From Salinicola tamaricis (GTDB lineage: Bacteria; Pseudomonadota; Gammaproteobacteria; Pseudomonadales; Halomonadaceae): a DNA stretch of 64,000 nt. Both the position numbers and the translations under genes were made by a program. Below are positions 49,474 to 64,000 of this stretch, in pieces. How positions within the stretch are numbered: the stretch's first letter is position 1; every line of letters starts with the position of its first letter. The stretch is taken from positions 2,418,001 to 2,482,000 of the forward strand of contig NZ_CP023559.1 in the NCBI RefSeq assembly GCF_003006155.1. Reading direction: 5' to 3'. The notes under the pieces were generated by a model. That model saw nothing but the letters and a program-made list of their open reading frames with translations, was not told the origin of the DNA and made no database searches.

Positions 49474-50181
49474 ATGAGAGATTCCCAATCCAGCGACCCG
49501 CAGTCCGGCGAGCAGTCGCTCGCGATGACCCGCGACGTGCTCGAACAGGACCGCCTGCGCCGCTACTTCGAGCGCACCTATCCCGAGGTGCCGCTGACCT
49601 CGCCGGCGGCGCTGGACGCCTCCGTGCGCGAGATGCTGGCGAGCGTGCCCGAGCCCGCCCGCGACCTCGATGGCGTCTATCTGTTCGCCTACGGCTCGCT
49701 GATCTGGAACCCCTGCGTTGAGGTCGCCGAGCGCCACACCTGCCGGCTCTACGGCTATCACCGCGACTTCTGCCTCAAGCTCGAGCACGGCCGTGGTACG
49801 CCCGAGTCCCCGGGGCTGATGCTGGCGCTGGCGCCGGGGGGCTCGTGCCGCGGGGTGGCGCTGCGGGTGCCGGCGGCCAACCTGGAGCGTGAGCTGACCC
49901 TGGTGTGGCGCCGCGAAATGCTCACTGGTGCCTACCAGCCGCGCTGGGTGCGCCTGAGCAGCGATATCGGCCCGCTGTGGGGTATCGCTTTCGTGATCAA
50001 TCCGGCCCACGATCGTTACATCGGACGTCAGTCCGACGAGACGGTGATCCGGCTCTTGCGTACCGGCCGTGGTGTGCTCGGCTCTTGCCGCGAGTATCTC
50101 GACAACACGGTCGGCGATCTCCACGCCCTGGGCATTCGCGATCATCGTCTGGAGCGGCTGCAGCGGGCGGTGCACGGCTGA
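49474..50181 (+). CDS. Gamma-glutamylcyclotransferase, ChaC family
   Basis: ChaC enzymes cleave the gamma-glutamyl group of glutathione as 5-oxoproline. The product is 235 residues, intact. The hallmark VYLFAYGSLIWNPC begins the domain, followed by RLYGYHRDFCLKLEHGRGTPESPGLMLAL with the usual charged residues, and FVINPAHDRYIGR. An N-terminal extension of about 65 residues is helical. AGGGGTG precedes ATG 49474. It lies between the permease and pyrG, probably as its own unit or with the permease. Confidence 0.87.
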   Translation: MRDSQSSDPQSGEQSLAMTRDVLEQDRLRRYFERTYPEVPLTSPAALDASVREMLASVPEPARDLDGVYLFAYGSLIWNPCVEVAERHTCRLYGYHRDFCLKLEHGRGTPESPGLMLALAPGGSCRGVALRVPAANLERELTLVWRREMLTGAYQPRWVRLSSDIGPLWGIAFVINPAHDRYIGRQSDETVIRLLRTGRGVLGSCREYLDNTVGDLHALGIRDHRLERLQRAVHG

Positions 50182-50241
50182 GCGCTGCGGTGACCGCGCT
50201 TTCGCGCAGCGCAAATTGAGCCGGCGGCCGCTCTCTGGTAG

Positions 50242-51978
<1,737 letters not shown>

Positions 51979-51983
51979 CCGCG

Positions 51984-52019
51984 GCGGGGGATGAAGCGAT
52001 TCATCCCCCGCTCTCTTTG
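51984..52019 (+). terminator. Terminator of pyrG
   Basis: A perfect 12-bp stem GCGGGGGATGAA/TTCATCCCCCGC closes a GCGA tetraloop and is followed by TCTCTTT, six bases after the pyrG stop. Confidence 0.9.
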
Positions 52020-52034
52020 TGCAGGGCTCATACT

Positions 52035-52080
52035 CTCTTTTCGGTACTCACTTTTCGGTACTCATGTACTTTTGGGTACT
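52035..52080. repeat. Tandem TTTTCGGTACT repeats between pyrG and eno
   Basis: CTCTTTTCGGTACT (52035), CACTTTTCGGTACT (52049) and CATGTACTTTTGGGTACT (52063-52080) form three imperfect units of 14-18 bp directly after the pyrG terminator. Confidence 0.8.
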
Positions 52081-52197
52081 CGTGCTGGCCGTGAAACGCC
52101 ACGCGGCGTCTCGTCGCGCCGGCGAAAGCTGGTAACATGAATCCGCTTTTCCGCGTTCGGCACACGCCGTGCCGGACGCTTCACGCTCACTGCTTGA

Positions 52198-53517
<1,320 letters not shown>

Positions 53518-53539
53518 AATCGCTGTAGACCGATAAACC

Positions 53540-53572
53540 AAGAAGGCCGCTCATTGAGCGGCCTTCTTGCGT
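53540..53572. terminator. Bidirectional terminator between eno and fdxA
   Basis: A perfect 13-bp stem AAGAAGGCCGCTC/GAGCGGCCTTCTT with an ATT loop. T-rich sequence follows on the plus strand (TTCTTGCGTTCTT), and the A-rich left side supplies TT after the stem on the minus strand. Confidence 0.85.
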
Positions 53573-53619
53573 TCTTCGGCAGCGAGCGTCCGATTGCGTC
53601 CGATTTGCGTAATGGCAAA

Positions 53620-53943
53620 TCAGCGTTCGAGCAGCTCGATCTTGTTGGGCTTGCCATCCCACTCCTTGGCATCTTCCGGCGGGTCCTTCTGCTCGGTGAT
53701 GTTGGGCCACACCTCGGAAAGCTCCGCGTTCAGCTCGATGAACTTCTCCTGGCCCGCCGGCAGTTCATCCTCCGAGAAGATCGCCTCGGCGGGGCACTCC
53801 GGCTCGCACAGGGCGCAGTCGATGCACTCGTCCGGATGGATGACGAGGAAGTTCGGGCCCTCATAGAAGCAGTCCACCGGGCAGACTTCGACGCAGTCGG
53901 TGTATTTGCACTTGATGCAGTTCTCGGTGACGACGAACGTCAT
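53620..53943 (-). CDS. fdxA: 7Fe ferredoxin FdxA
   Basis: Small electron carrier with one 3Fe-4S and one 4Fe-4S centre. The product is 107 residues: [28 protein letters not shown], then [20 protein letters not shown], and the long C-terminal extension ending [13 protein letters not shown], all typical of the Azotobacter-type family. It stands next to mutS as in pseudomonads. A 10-bp duplicated GCGTCCGATT (53586-53605) lies 15 bases beyond its stop. Confidence 0.96.
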   Translation of the reverse strand: MTFVVTENCIKCKYTDCVEVCPVDCFYEGPNFLVIHPDECIDCALCEPECPAEAIFSEDELPAGQEKFIELNAELSEVWPNITEQKDPPEDAKEWDGKPNKIELLER

Positions 53944-54190
53944 GGGTGATCTCTCCTATTGCCGGGGCGGATACGCGGCTGGCCCCTCTTTTTCTCGGTC
54001 ACGGTCACTGGGTCGCGGCCTCTGCCGGCCGCTGTTCTTGCGTTTGCTGCCCGCTCACGACGCTCCACGCCGGTCGTGCCCGGGTATCCGCCATGCGCAC
54101 GCGGATGCCACGTTGGAATGGCGCCATATTCTAGGCGTCGCTCGCCGGCAGCGGCAAGTTGAGGCTGGGAACGTCTGGGAATGGCGTTAT

Positions 54191-54221
54191 GCCGTGGCGG
54201 GCCGAGCTGGCCCGCCACGGC
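54191..54221 (-). terminator. Hairpin downstream of mutS
   Basis: A perfect 13-bp stem GCCGTGGCGGGCC/GGCCCGCCACGGC with a GAGCT loop lies 10 bases after the mutS stop. No U-tract follows, as for the ppk1 hairpin. Confidence 0.55.
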
Positions 54222-54230
54222 GCCAGCCGG

Positions 54231-56819
54231 CTACGGCTTGGCCTTCCACTCGTAAAGTAGTTCCAGCGCCGCGCGCGGCGTGAGGGCGTCGACGTCCAGC
54301 GACTCCAGCGCCTCGACCAGCGGATGCGGCGGGGCTGCGAACAGGTCCGCCTGCTGCGGCGCGGCGGCATTGGCGGCCACGCCGCGCTCGGCCACGGCGG
54401 CCGGGGGCTGCTCGAGGCTGGCCAGCTTCTCGCGGGCACGTGCGATCACCGGCTGCGGCACGCCGGCCAGCTGGGCCACCTGGAGGCCGTAGCTCTGGCT
54501 CGCCGGCCCCTCTTCGACCCGGTGCATGAAGACGATGCCATCCTTGTGCTCGGCGGCGGTGAGGTGGACGTTGGCCACCGTCTCCTGCTGCTCGGCCAGC
54601 GCGGTCATCTCGAAGTAGTGGGTGGCGAACAGGGTGAAGGCGCGCGCACGGGCCAGATGCTCGGCGCTGGCCCAGGCCAGCGAGAGGCCGTCGAAGGTGC
54701 TGGTGCCGCGGCCGATCTCGTCCATCAGCACCAGGCTCTCGGCGGTGGCGTTATGGAGGATGCTGGCGGTCTCGGTCATCTCCACCATGAAGGTCGAGCG
54801 GCCGCCGGCGAGATCGTCGCTGGAGCCGATACGGGTGAAGATGCGATCCACCGGGCCGATCTCGGCACGCTCTGCGGGCACGAAGCTGCCGGTATGCGCG
54901 AGCAGGGCGATCAGCGCAGCCTGGCGCATGTAGGTCGACTTGCCGCCCATGTTGGGGCCGGTGATCACCAGCATGCGGCGGGCGTCGTCGAGCACCAGGT
55001 CGTTGGGCACGAAGGGGTGCTGGCTGACGTGCTCGACCACCGGGTGGCGGCCGCCGATGATCGCGAAACCGGGCGTCTCGCCGAGCTGCGGGCGCACGAA
55101 GTCGAGACTCCGCGCGCGCTCGGCGAAGGCGCACAGCACGTCCAGTGCGGCCAGCGCCCGGGCGGTGGCCTGCAGCGCGTCGAGCTCGGCGTTGAGGGTC
55201 TCGATCAGCCCCTCGTAGAGCAGCTTCTCGCGGGCCAGGGCGCGCGACTTGGCCGACAGCGCTTTGTCCTCGAACTCCTTGAGCTCGGGAATGATGAAAC
55301 GCTCGGCATTCTTCAGTGGCGTTGTCGCGTCTGGCGCCGAATATAGTCCCACCGGCACCTCGCGGGCCTGGGCCCGGGGAATCTCGATATAGTAGCCGTG
55401 GACCCGGTTGTAGCCGACCTTGAGTCCCCAGGCCGGTGCGCTCGCGCTCGCGCAGTTCGAGCTTCACCAGATAGTCGCCGGCGTGCTCGGCCAGGCCGCG
55501 GTACTCGTCGAGCTCGGCGTCGAAGCCCTCGCGGATCACGCCGCCGTCGCGGATCACTACCGGCGGGTTGTCGATCAGCGCCTGGCTGAGGGTCGCCGCC
55601 GTTTCGGGGTAGGGCGGATGTGCCGGGCCAGGTCGTCGAGGGCGCTCTCTCCCTCGATCGCGCCCAGCGCGCTCTGCAGTTGGGGCAGCGCATTGAGCGC
55701 GTCGCGCAGGCGGGCCAGATCGCGCGGGCGGGCGCTGCGCAGGGCAACTCGGGCGAGGATACGCTCGACGTCGCCGACCTCGCCCAGGATCTCGCGCAGC
55801 GCCAGATGGTCGTCCTGTTCCAGCATCAGCTGCACCGCCGCCTGGCGCGCACTGACCTGGGCGCGATCGCGCAGTGGCCGGTTGAGCCAGCGCTTGAGCA
55901 GGCGCGAGCCCATCGGCGTGGTGGTGGTATCGAGCACGCTGGCCAGGGTGTTGTCGCCGCTGCCGCCGAGATTGATGTCGATCTCCAGATTGCGGCGGCT
56001 GGCGGCGTCGATCACCACCGCGTCGTTGGCGGCTCTCGATGTTCAGCGCATATGACGTGGGGCAGGCGTGAACGCTGGGTGTTCGCGGGGCGTAGTCGAT
56101 CAGCACCCCGGCGGCGACCAGCGCGACCTCCAGATGGGTGCAGCCGAAGCCGCGCAGATCGGCCACCTGGAACTGGTCGCACAGCAGCGGTTGGCGGTCT
56201 CCAGGTCGAAGTGCCAGTCGTTCTGGCGGCGCAGCCCGGTGCGCTCGGCCAGCGCCGGGGGCAGGTCTGGGTCTCGGCGGCGAGCAGCTCGGCTGGTGCA
56301 GGCGATGGATCTCGGCCTGCATGTCGGCCTCGCCGTCGACCTCGAGCACCGCGAAGCGGCCGCTGGAGAGCTCCAGAGGCGATGCCCCAGCGTTCGCCGT
56401 GGCGGTGCAGGGCCACCAGCAGATTGTCGCGGCGTCGTCGAGAGCGCCTCGTCATGCAGCGTGCCGGGGGTGACGATCCGCACCACCCGACGCTCCACCG
56501 GCCCCTTGCTGGTAGCGGGGTCACCGATCTGCTCGCAGATCGCCACCGACTCGCCCGAGCGCACCAGCCGCGCGATAGGACTCGGCGCTGTGGTAGGGCA
56601 CGCCGGCCATGGGATCGGGGAGGCCGGCGGACTGGCCGCGCGCGGTCATGGTGATGTCGAGCAGCTTGGCAGCGCGCTTGGCGTCGTCGTAGACCAGTTC
56701 GTAGAAATCGCCCATGCGGTAGACAACAGCAGCACCTCGGGATGCTCGCGCTTGATCTTGAGGTACTGTGCCATCATCGGCGTATGCTGCTGGGCTTTGC
56801 TGGCGGCCGTATCCTGCAT
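54231..56819 (-). CDS. mutS: DNA mismatch repair protein MutS (eight or more frameshifts, mostly in the 5' half)
   Basis: MutS recognises mismatches and small loops. The N-terminus ([20 protein letters not shown]) leads to [21 protein letters not shown], the mismatch-binding domain. The C-terminal ATPase is unbroken from 55358 to 54231: [15 protein letters not shown] (Walker A), [17 protein letters not shown] (Walker B) and FATHYFEM. Between about 55400 and 56720 the frame changes many times (near 56715, 56575, 56445 and others down to 55400), each piece still MutS-like. The total length of about 862 residues is normal once these are closed. Confidence 0.88.
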
Positions 56820-57063
56820 GGCGTTACGAGGCTCTCTAGGTATCTTGGGGCATCATTGCGGCACGCGCCTCGCCGGGGCCGGCGAAGCATGAAGCATGAA
56901 ACATGGAGAAAGGCCGAAGGTTACCACGGGGGTCTGCGTCGCTGCATCGCTGATCGCCCACGCCGGGGTGATGCCGGTTCATGCCCGAGGTGTAGTGTTT
57001 TCAGTCTCACCGGCGGCGGGCGAATCGTTACAGTGGGTGAAATCGGCATCCGAGGACCCCCTC

Positions 57064-57249
57064 ATGGCCCGGCTGGTGCTCAATCACCTCAGTGACTCCA
57101 CGTTCAGGCTGCTCTCGATCGAGGCCAACCGGCGCAACGTCAACGTCAGCGAACTGGCGGTCATTCTGCTCGAGATCGCGGTCGCCGATCTGTGTGCCGG
57201 GGGTCACGCGCAGCCGTTGCCGCCCACCTATCCGCGCGAGGCCGAATAG
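57064..57249 (+). CDS. Small ribbon-helix-helix-like protein (orphan)
   Basis: The product is 61 residues: MARLVLNHLSDSTFRLLSIE, then EANRRNVNVSELAVILLEIA. A short basic beta strand followed by two helices resembles the Arc/FitA-type DNA-binding antitoxins. GAGG precedes ATG 57064. No PIN-domain or other toxin gene is adjacent: mutS is upstream on the other strand and pncC follows after about 200 bases. It could be a solitary repressor or the remnant of a toxin-antitoxin pair. The family call is from pattern only. Confidence 0.55.
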   Translation: MARLVLNHLSDSTFRLLSIEANRRNVNVSELAVILLEIAVADLCAGGHAQPLPPTYPREAE

Positions 57250-57446
57250 TCGCCCGCCGGGGCGCGCTTGTGCTGTGCGTTGGCCGAGCGCGTTGCGTCG
57301 GCGCGCAAAGCTCGCATACTACGCACCAGACACCACTCGCATGCCACCCTTCACAACCGCGATCATGCGTGTGTCAGCACCGGCATGACACGACGCGCCT
57401 GTGCGGGAGACGAGGCCGGCGCAGCGATCGAGCCGCAGGAGACCCC

Positions 57447-57974
57447 ATGAGCTTGCCAACCGACTATCCGCTGCCCCCCGGCAGTGATCAGGACCCGCAG
57501 GTGCTCGCCCGACGCCTGGGCGAAGCCTGCCTGGACGCCGGCTGCTTCGTCACCACGGCGGAGTCGTGTACCGGCGGTGGCGTGGCCGAGGCGATCACCG
57601 CGATCGCCGGGAGTTCGGGCTACTTCGCCAGCGGCTACGTCACCTACGCCAATGCCGCCAAGCAGCGCATGCTGGGGGTGTCGGCGCAGACGCTAGAGGC
57701 GCATGGGGCGGTCAGCGCGGCCACCGTGCGCGAGATGGTCGCCGGCGCCTGCCGCGACAGCGGCGCGGAGCTCGGCGTGGCGATCAGCGGCGTGGCCGGC
57801 CCTGGCGGCGGCAGTGCCGAGAAGCCGGTGGGCACGGTATGGTTCGCCTGGGGCGATGCCGAGGCCCAGCGAGTGGCGTGCTTCCGGCTGCCGGGGGAGC
57901 GTGCCGCGGTGCGCGCCCAGGCGGTGGCGATCGCCCTGGCGGGGCTGCTCGAATCGCTCGTCGCCAAGGCCTGA
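57447..57974 (+). CDS. pncC: Nicotinamide-nucleotide amidase (CinA C-terminal domain)
   Basis: PncC deamidates NMN to nicotinate mononucleotide in NAD salvage. The product is 175 residues, intact: FVTTAESCTGGGVAEAITAI, FASGYVTYANAAKQRMLGV and GVAISGVAGPGGGSAEKPVG are family blocks with the catalytic Ser/Lys region. It lacks the N-terminal CinA domain. AGGAG precedes ATG 57447. Its place just before recA is conserved in gammaproteobacteria. Confidence 0.93.
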   Translation: MSLPTDYPLPPGSDQDPQVLARRLGEACLDAGCFVTTAESCTGGGVAEAITAIAGSSGYFASGYVTYANAAKQRMLGVSAQTLEAHGAVSAATVREMVAGACRDSGAELGVAISGVAGPGGGSAEKPVGTVWFAWGDAEAQRVACFRLPGERAAVRAQAVAIALAGLLESLVAKA

Positions 57975-58080
57975 GGGGCACTTGGCGCTGGCCTCGCCGG
58001 GCGCGATCCCGGAAAATGCAGCGACGCACGCGGAAAATCGATGCGAGGATATAGGCGCGAGCGATTTTTTTTCGCCATAC

Positions 58081-58100
58081 TACTGGCTAATCATACAGTG
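58081..58100 (+). promoter_or_regulatory. LexA (SOS) box upstream of recA
   Basis: TACTGGCTAATCATACAGTG has the CTG-N10-CAG core (58083-58098) and flanking TA/TG of gammaproteobacterial LexA sites. It is 150 bases upstream of recA and overlaps the likely promoter, preceded by a T8 run. Repression by LexA is inferred from the site and the gene. Confidence 0.85.
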
Positions 58101-58250
58101 ATCGGGCGGCCTGGCCGTCTCGCCCGTCGCAGCGGATTCTCGAGCCGAGCCGGCTGACGGAGTGTCCAGAGGCGGCGGGCACTTTCCGGCCGCCATTCCA
58201 CGACGCCAGCTTTCCAAGGCTCGTCTTCGACGTACTCACAGGAGACTTTC

Positions 58251-59319
<1,069 letters not shown>

Positions 59320-59392
59320 CGCGAGGCGGGGCAGGCGGTTGGGTTGAAGGCGCGCGCGATGTTCAGGTCGTCACCGAGGAGGAGGGCACGCC

Positions 59393-59848
59393 ATGGCTGA
59401 CGCTGCGGAGATCCCGCCCCGGGAGCGGGCGATCGCACTACTGGCACGCCGCGAGTACAGCCGCGCCGAGCTCGAACAGCGCCTGGCGGCCAAGGGCGTC
59501 GAGTCGGATGAGATCGCCGCCACCCTGGACACGCTGGCGGCGGAAGGGCTGCAGTCCGACACCCGCTTTGCCGAGATCTTCGTGCGCTCCCGGGTGCAGC
59601 TCGGTCACGGCCCGGTGCGGATTCGCGGCGATCTGGCCCAGCGCGGCATCGACGACGCCCTGGCCGCGCTGGCCCTCGAGGCGGAGGCGCCGGACTGGCA
59701 GGCGCTGGCGTGTCAGGCCCTGGCCAAGCGCTTCGCCGGGCCCGGTAGCACGCCCCGCGAGCGGGCCAAGCGCGAACGCTTCCTGGCCGGGCGCGGGTTC
59801 GGCTTCGATCAGGTGCGCCACGCCATGCGCCACGCCTGGGAGGTCTGA
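59393..59848 (+). CDS. recX: RecA regulator RecX
   Basis: RecX binds RecA filaments and restrains them. The product is 151 residues, intact, of tandem three-helix repeats: AIALLARREYSRAELEQRLAAKG, LAAEGLQSDTRFAEIFVRSR, GHGPVRIRGDLAQRGI and FLAGRGFGFDQVRHAMRH. It is probably co-transcribed with recA and hence under LexA control. Confidence 0.94.
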   Translation: MADAAEIPPRERAIALLARREYSRAELEQRLAAKGVESDEIAATLDTLAAEGLQSDTRFAEIFVRSRVQLGHGPVRIRGDLAQRGIDDALAALALEAEAPDWQALACQALAKRFAGPGSTPRERAKRERFLAGRGFGFDQVRHAMRHAWEV

Positions 59849-62991
<3,143 letters not shown>

Positions 62992-63056
62992 ACCGACATA
63001 CACGGCGGCCGCCACCCCAGGGCGGCCCACAACGCTAGGGAGTGACGAACAGACTC

Positions 63057-64000
63057 ATGGCGCTATACTACAAAAGTTTGGTGGGACCTCGGTGGGCACC
63101 GTCGAGCGGATCAAGGCGGTCGCGGAGAAGGTCAAGCGCTTCCGTGACGACGGTCATCAGATCGTGGTGGTGGTGTCCGCGATGAGCGGCGAGACCAATC
63201 GCCTGATCGACCTCGCCAGCCAGATCAACGAGGATCCCACCCCGCGCGAAATGGACATGCTGGTCTCCACCGGCGAGCAGGTCACCATCTCGCTGCTGGC
63301 CATGGCCCTGCATCAACTGGGCGTACCGGCCACTTCCTACACCGGGGCGCAGGTGGGTATCCGCACCGACAGCGCGCACACCAAGGCGCGTATCCAGCGC
63401 ATCGAGACCGATGACCTCAAGGAAGACCTGGCCGAGGGTCAGGTCGTCGTGGTCGCCGGTTTCCAGGGGGTCGATGAAGAGGGCAACACACCACCCTCGG
63501 TCGCGGCGGGTCGGACACTACCGGCGTGGCGCTGGCCGCGGCCCTGGGCGCCGACGAGTGCCAGATATACACCGACGTGGACGGGGTCTACACCACCGAC
63601 CCGCGGGTCTGCTCCAAGGCGCAGCGCCTGGAGCGCATCACCGTCGAGGAGATGATCGAGCTGGCCAGTCTCGGCTCCAAGGTGCTGCAGATCCGCTCGG
63701 TGGAGTTCGCCGGCAAATACAATGTACCGCTTCGCGTGCTGTCGAGCTTCGAGGAAGGGCCCGGCACGCTGATCGTGGCAGACGAGGAAATCGAATCGAT
63801 GGAAGAACCGCTGATCTCCGGTATCGCCTTCACCGCCAACGAAGCCAAGCTGACGCTGCTCAACACCCCCGACGTCCCCGGGGTCGCGTCGCGCATTCTC
63901 GGCCCGATCGCCGATGCCAACATCGAAGTCGACATGATCGTGCAGAACGTGGCGCCGACCGGCGACTACACCGACTTCACCTTCACCGTGGGCAAGGGCG
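63057..64000 (+). CDS. lysC: Aspartate kinase (3' end outside window, two frameshifts)
   Basis: Phosphorylates aspartate, the first step to lysine, threonine, methionine and ectoine. [22 protein letters not shown] is the kinase N-terminus with a base missing near 63072; a second break lies near 63490 ([17 protein letters not shown]). [33 protein letters not shown] and the start of the ACT regulatory domains ([22 protein letters not shown]) follow. The gene runs past base 64000. The alaS-lysC order is usual in gammaproteobacteria, with csrA expected next. Confidence 0.93.

Noticed and set aside
54231-56819. mutS as a true pseudogene explaining the many indels as a hypermutator phenotype
   Set aside because: The same kind of indel interrupts argS, alaS, hslU, mrcA and lysC, which could not all be lost; sequence error is simpler. 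Kept only as a point to test.

Overview
The window reads as a stretch of a high-GC gammaproteobacterial chromosome, most like Halomonadaceae (Halomonas, Salinicola, Chromohalobacter relatives). The grounds are gene content, gene order shared with pseudomonads and halomonads (rpmE | priA-argS-ftsN-hslVU-DUF971-ubiEJB-hisE-tatABC-hemB-ppk1; maeB-mrcA-pilMNOPQ-aroKB-gltBD; fdxA-mutS-pncC-recA-recX-alaS-lysC) and acidic, GC-rich coding sequence. The genus cannot be fixed from the sequence alone. No tRNA, rRNA, prophage, CRISPR array or transposase gene was seen.

Layout. 1-7001 (minus): a type II secretion operon read as a SoxB/5'-nucleotidase-like gene, then gspC, gspD, gspE, gspF, with stop/start overlaps between the first genes. 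7002-7257: a divergent control region with Pho-box-like direct repeats pointing both ways. 7258-9475 (plus): PhoX alkaline phosphatase. 9859-26716 (minus): a long housekeeping run (ppk1, hemB, tatCBA, hisE, ubiB, ubiJ, ubiE, a DUF971 gene, hslU, hslV, a FtsN/SPOR gene, argS, priA). 26927-28913 (plus): rpmE, maeB. 29038-32440 (minus): a DUF481 outer-membrane protein and PBP1A. 32732-46589 (plus): pilMNOPQ, aroK, aroB, gltB, gltD and a small unknown gene. 46620-47832 (minus): an FAD oxidoreductase. 48102-53517 (plus): an NCS2 permease, a ChaC-type gene, pyrG, eno. 53620-56819 (minus): fdxA, mutS. 57064-64000 (plus): an orphan ribbon-helix-helix-like gene, pncC, recA (with a LexA box), recX, alaS, and lysC cut by the window end.

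The region that deserves attention is 1-9475. A secretion system, a SoxB-like protein that has lost nearly all the metal ligands of its family, and a Tat-exported phosphatase appear to be under common phosphate-starvation control. This resembles in logic the Pho-regulated Hxc system of Pseudomonas aeruginosa, but with a different first gene. Two further non-coding patterns stand out: a palindromic MITE-like element plus a 163-bp repeat pair around hslVU, and short tandem repeats (10-22 bp) at gene boundaries, three of which include the stop codon of the preceding gene.

Quality warning. About half of the protein genes, including the essential argS, alaS, hslU, maeB, mrcA and lysC, are broken by single-base frameshifts, and both halves stay well conserved across each break. 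They are treated as sequence errors, mostly single-base deletions. Coordinates for such genes span the whole reading frame from start to final stop. Clean stretches (37.8-46.6 kb and 48.1-53.9 kb) alternate with error-dense ones (pilQ, the 5' half of mutS, alaS).
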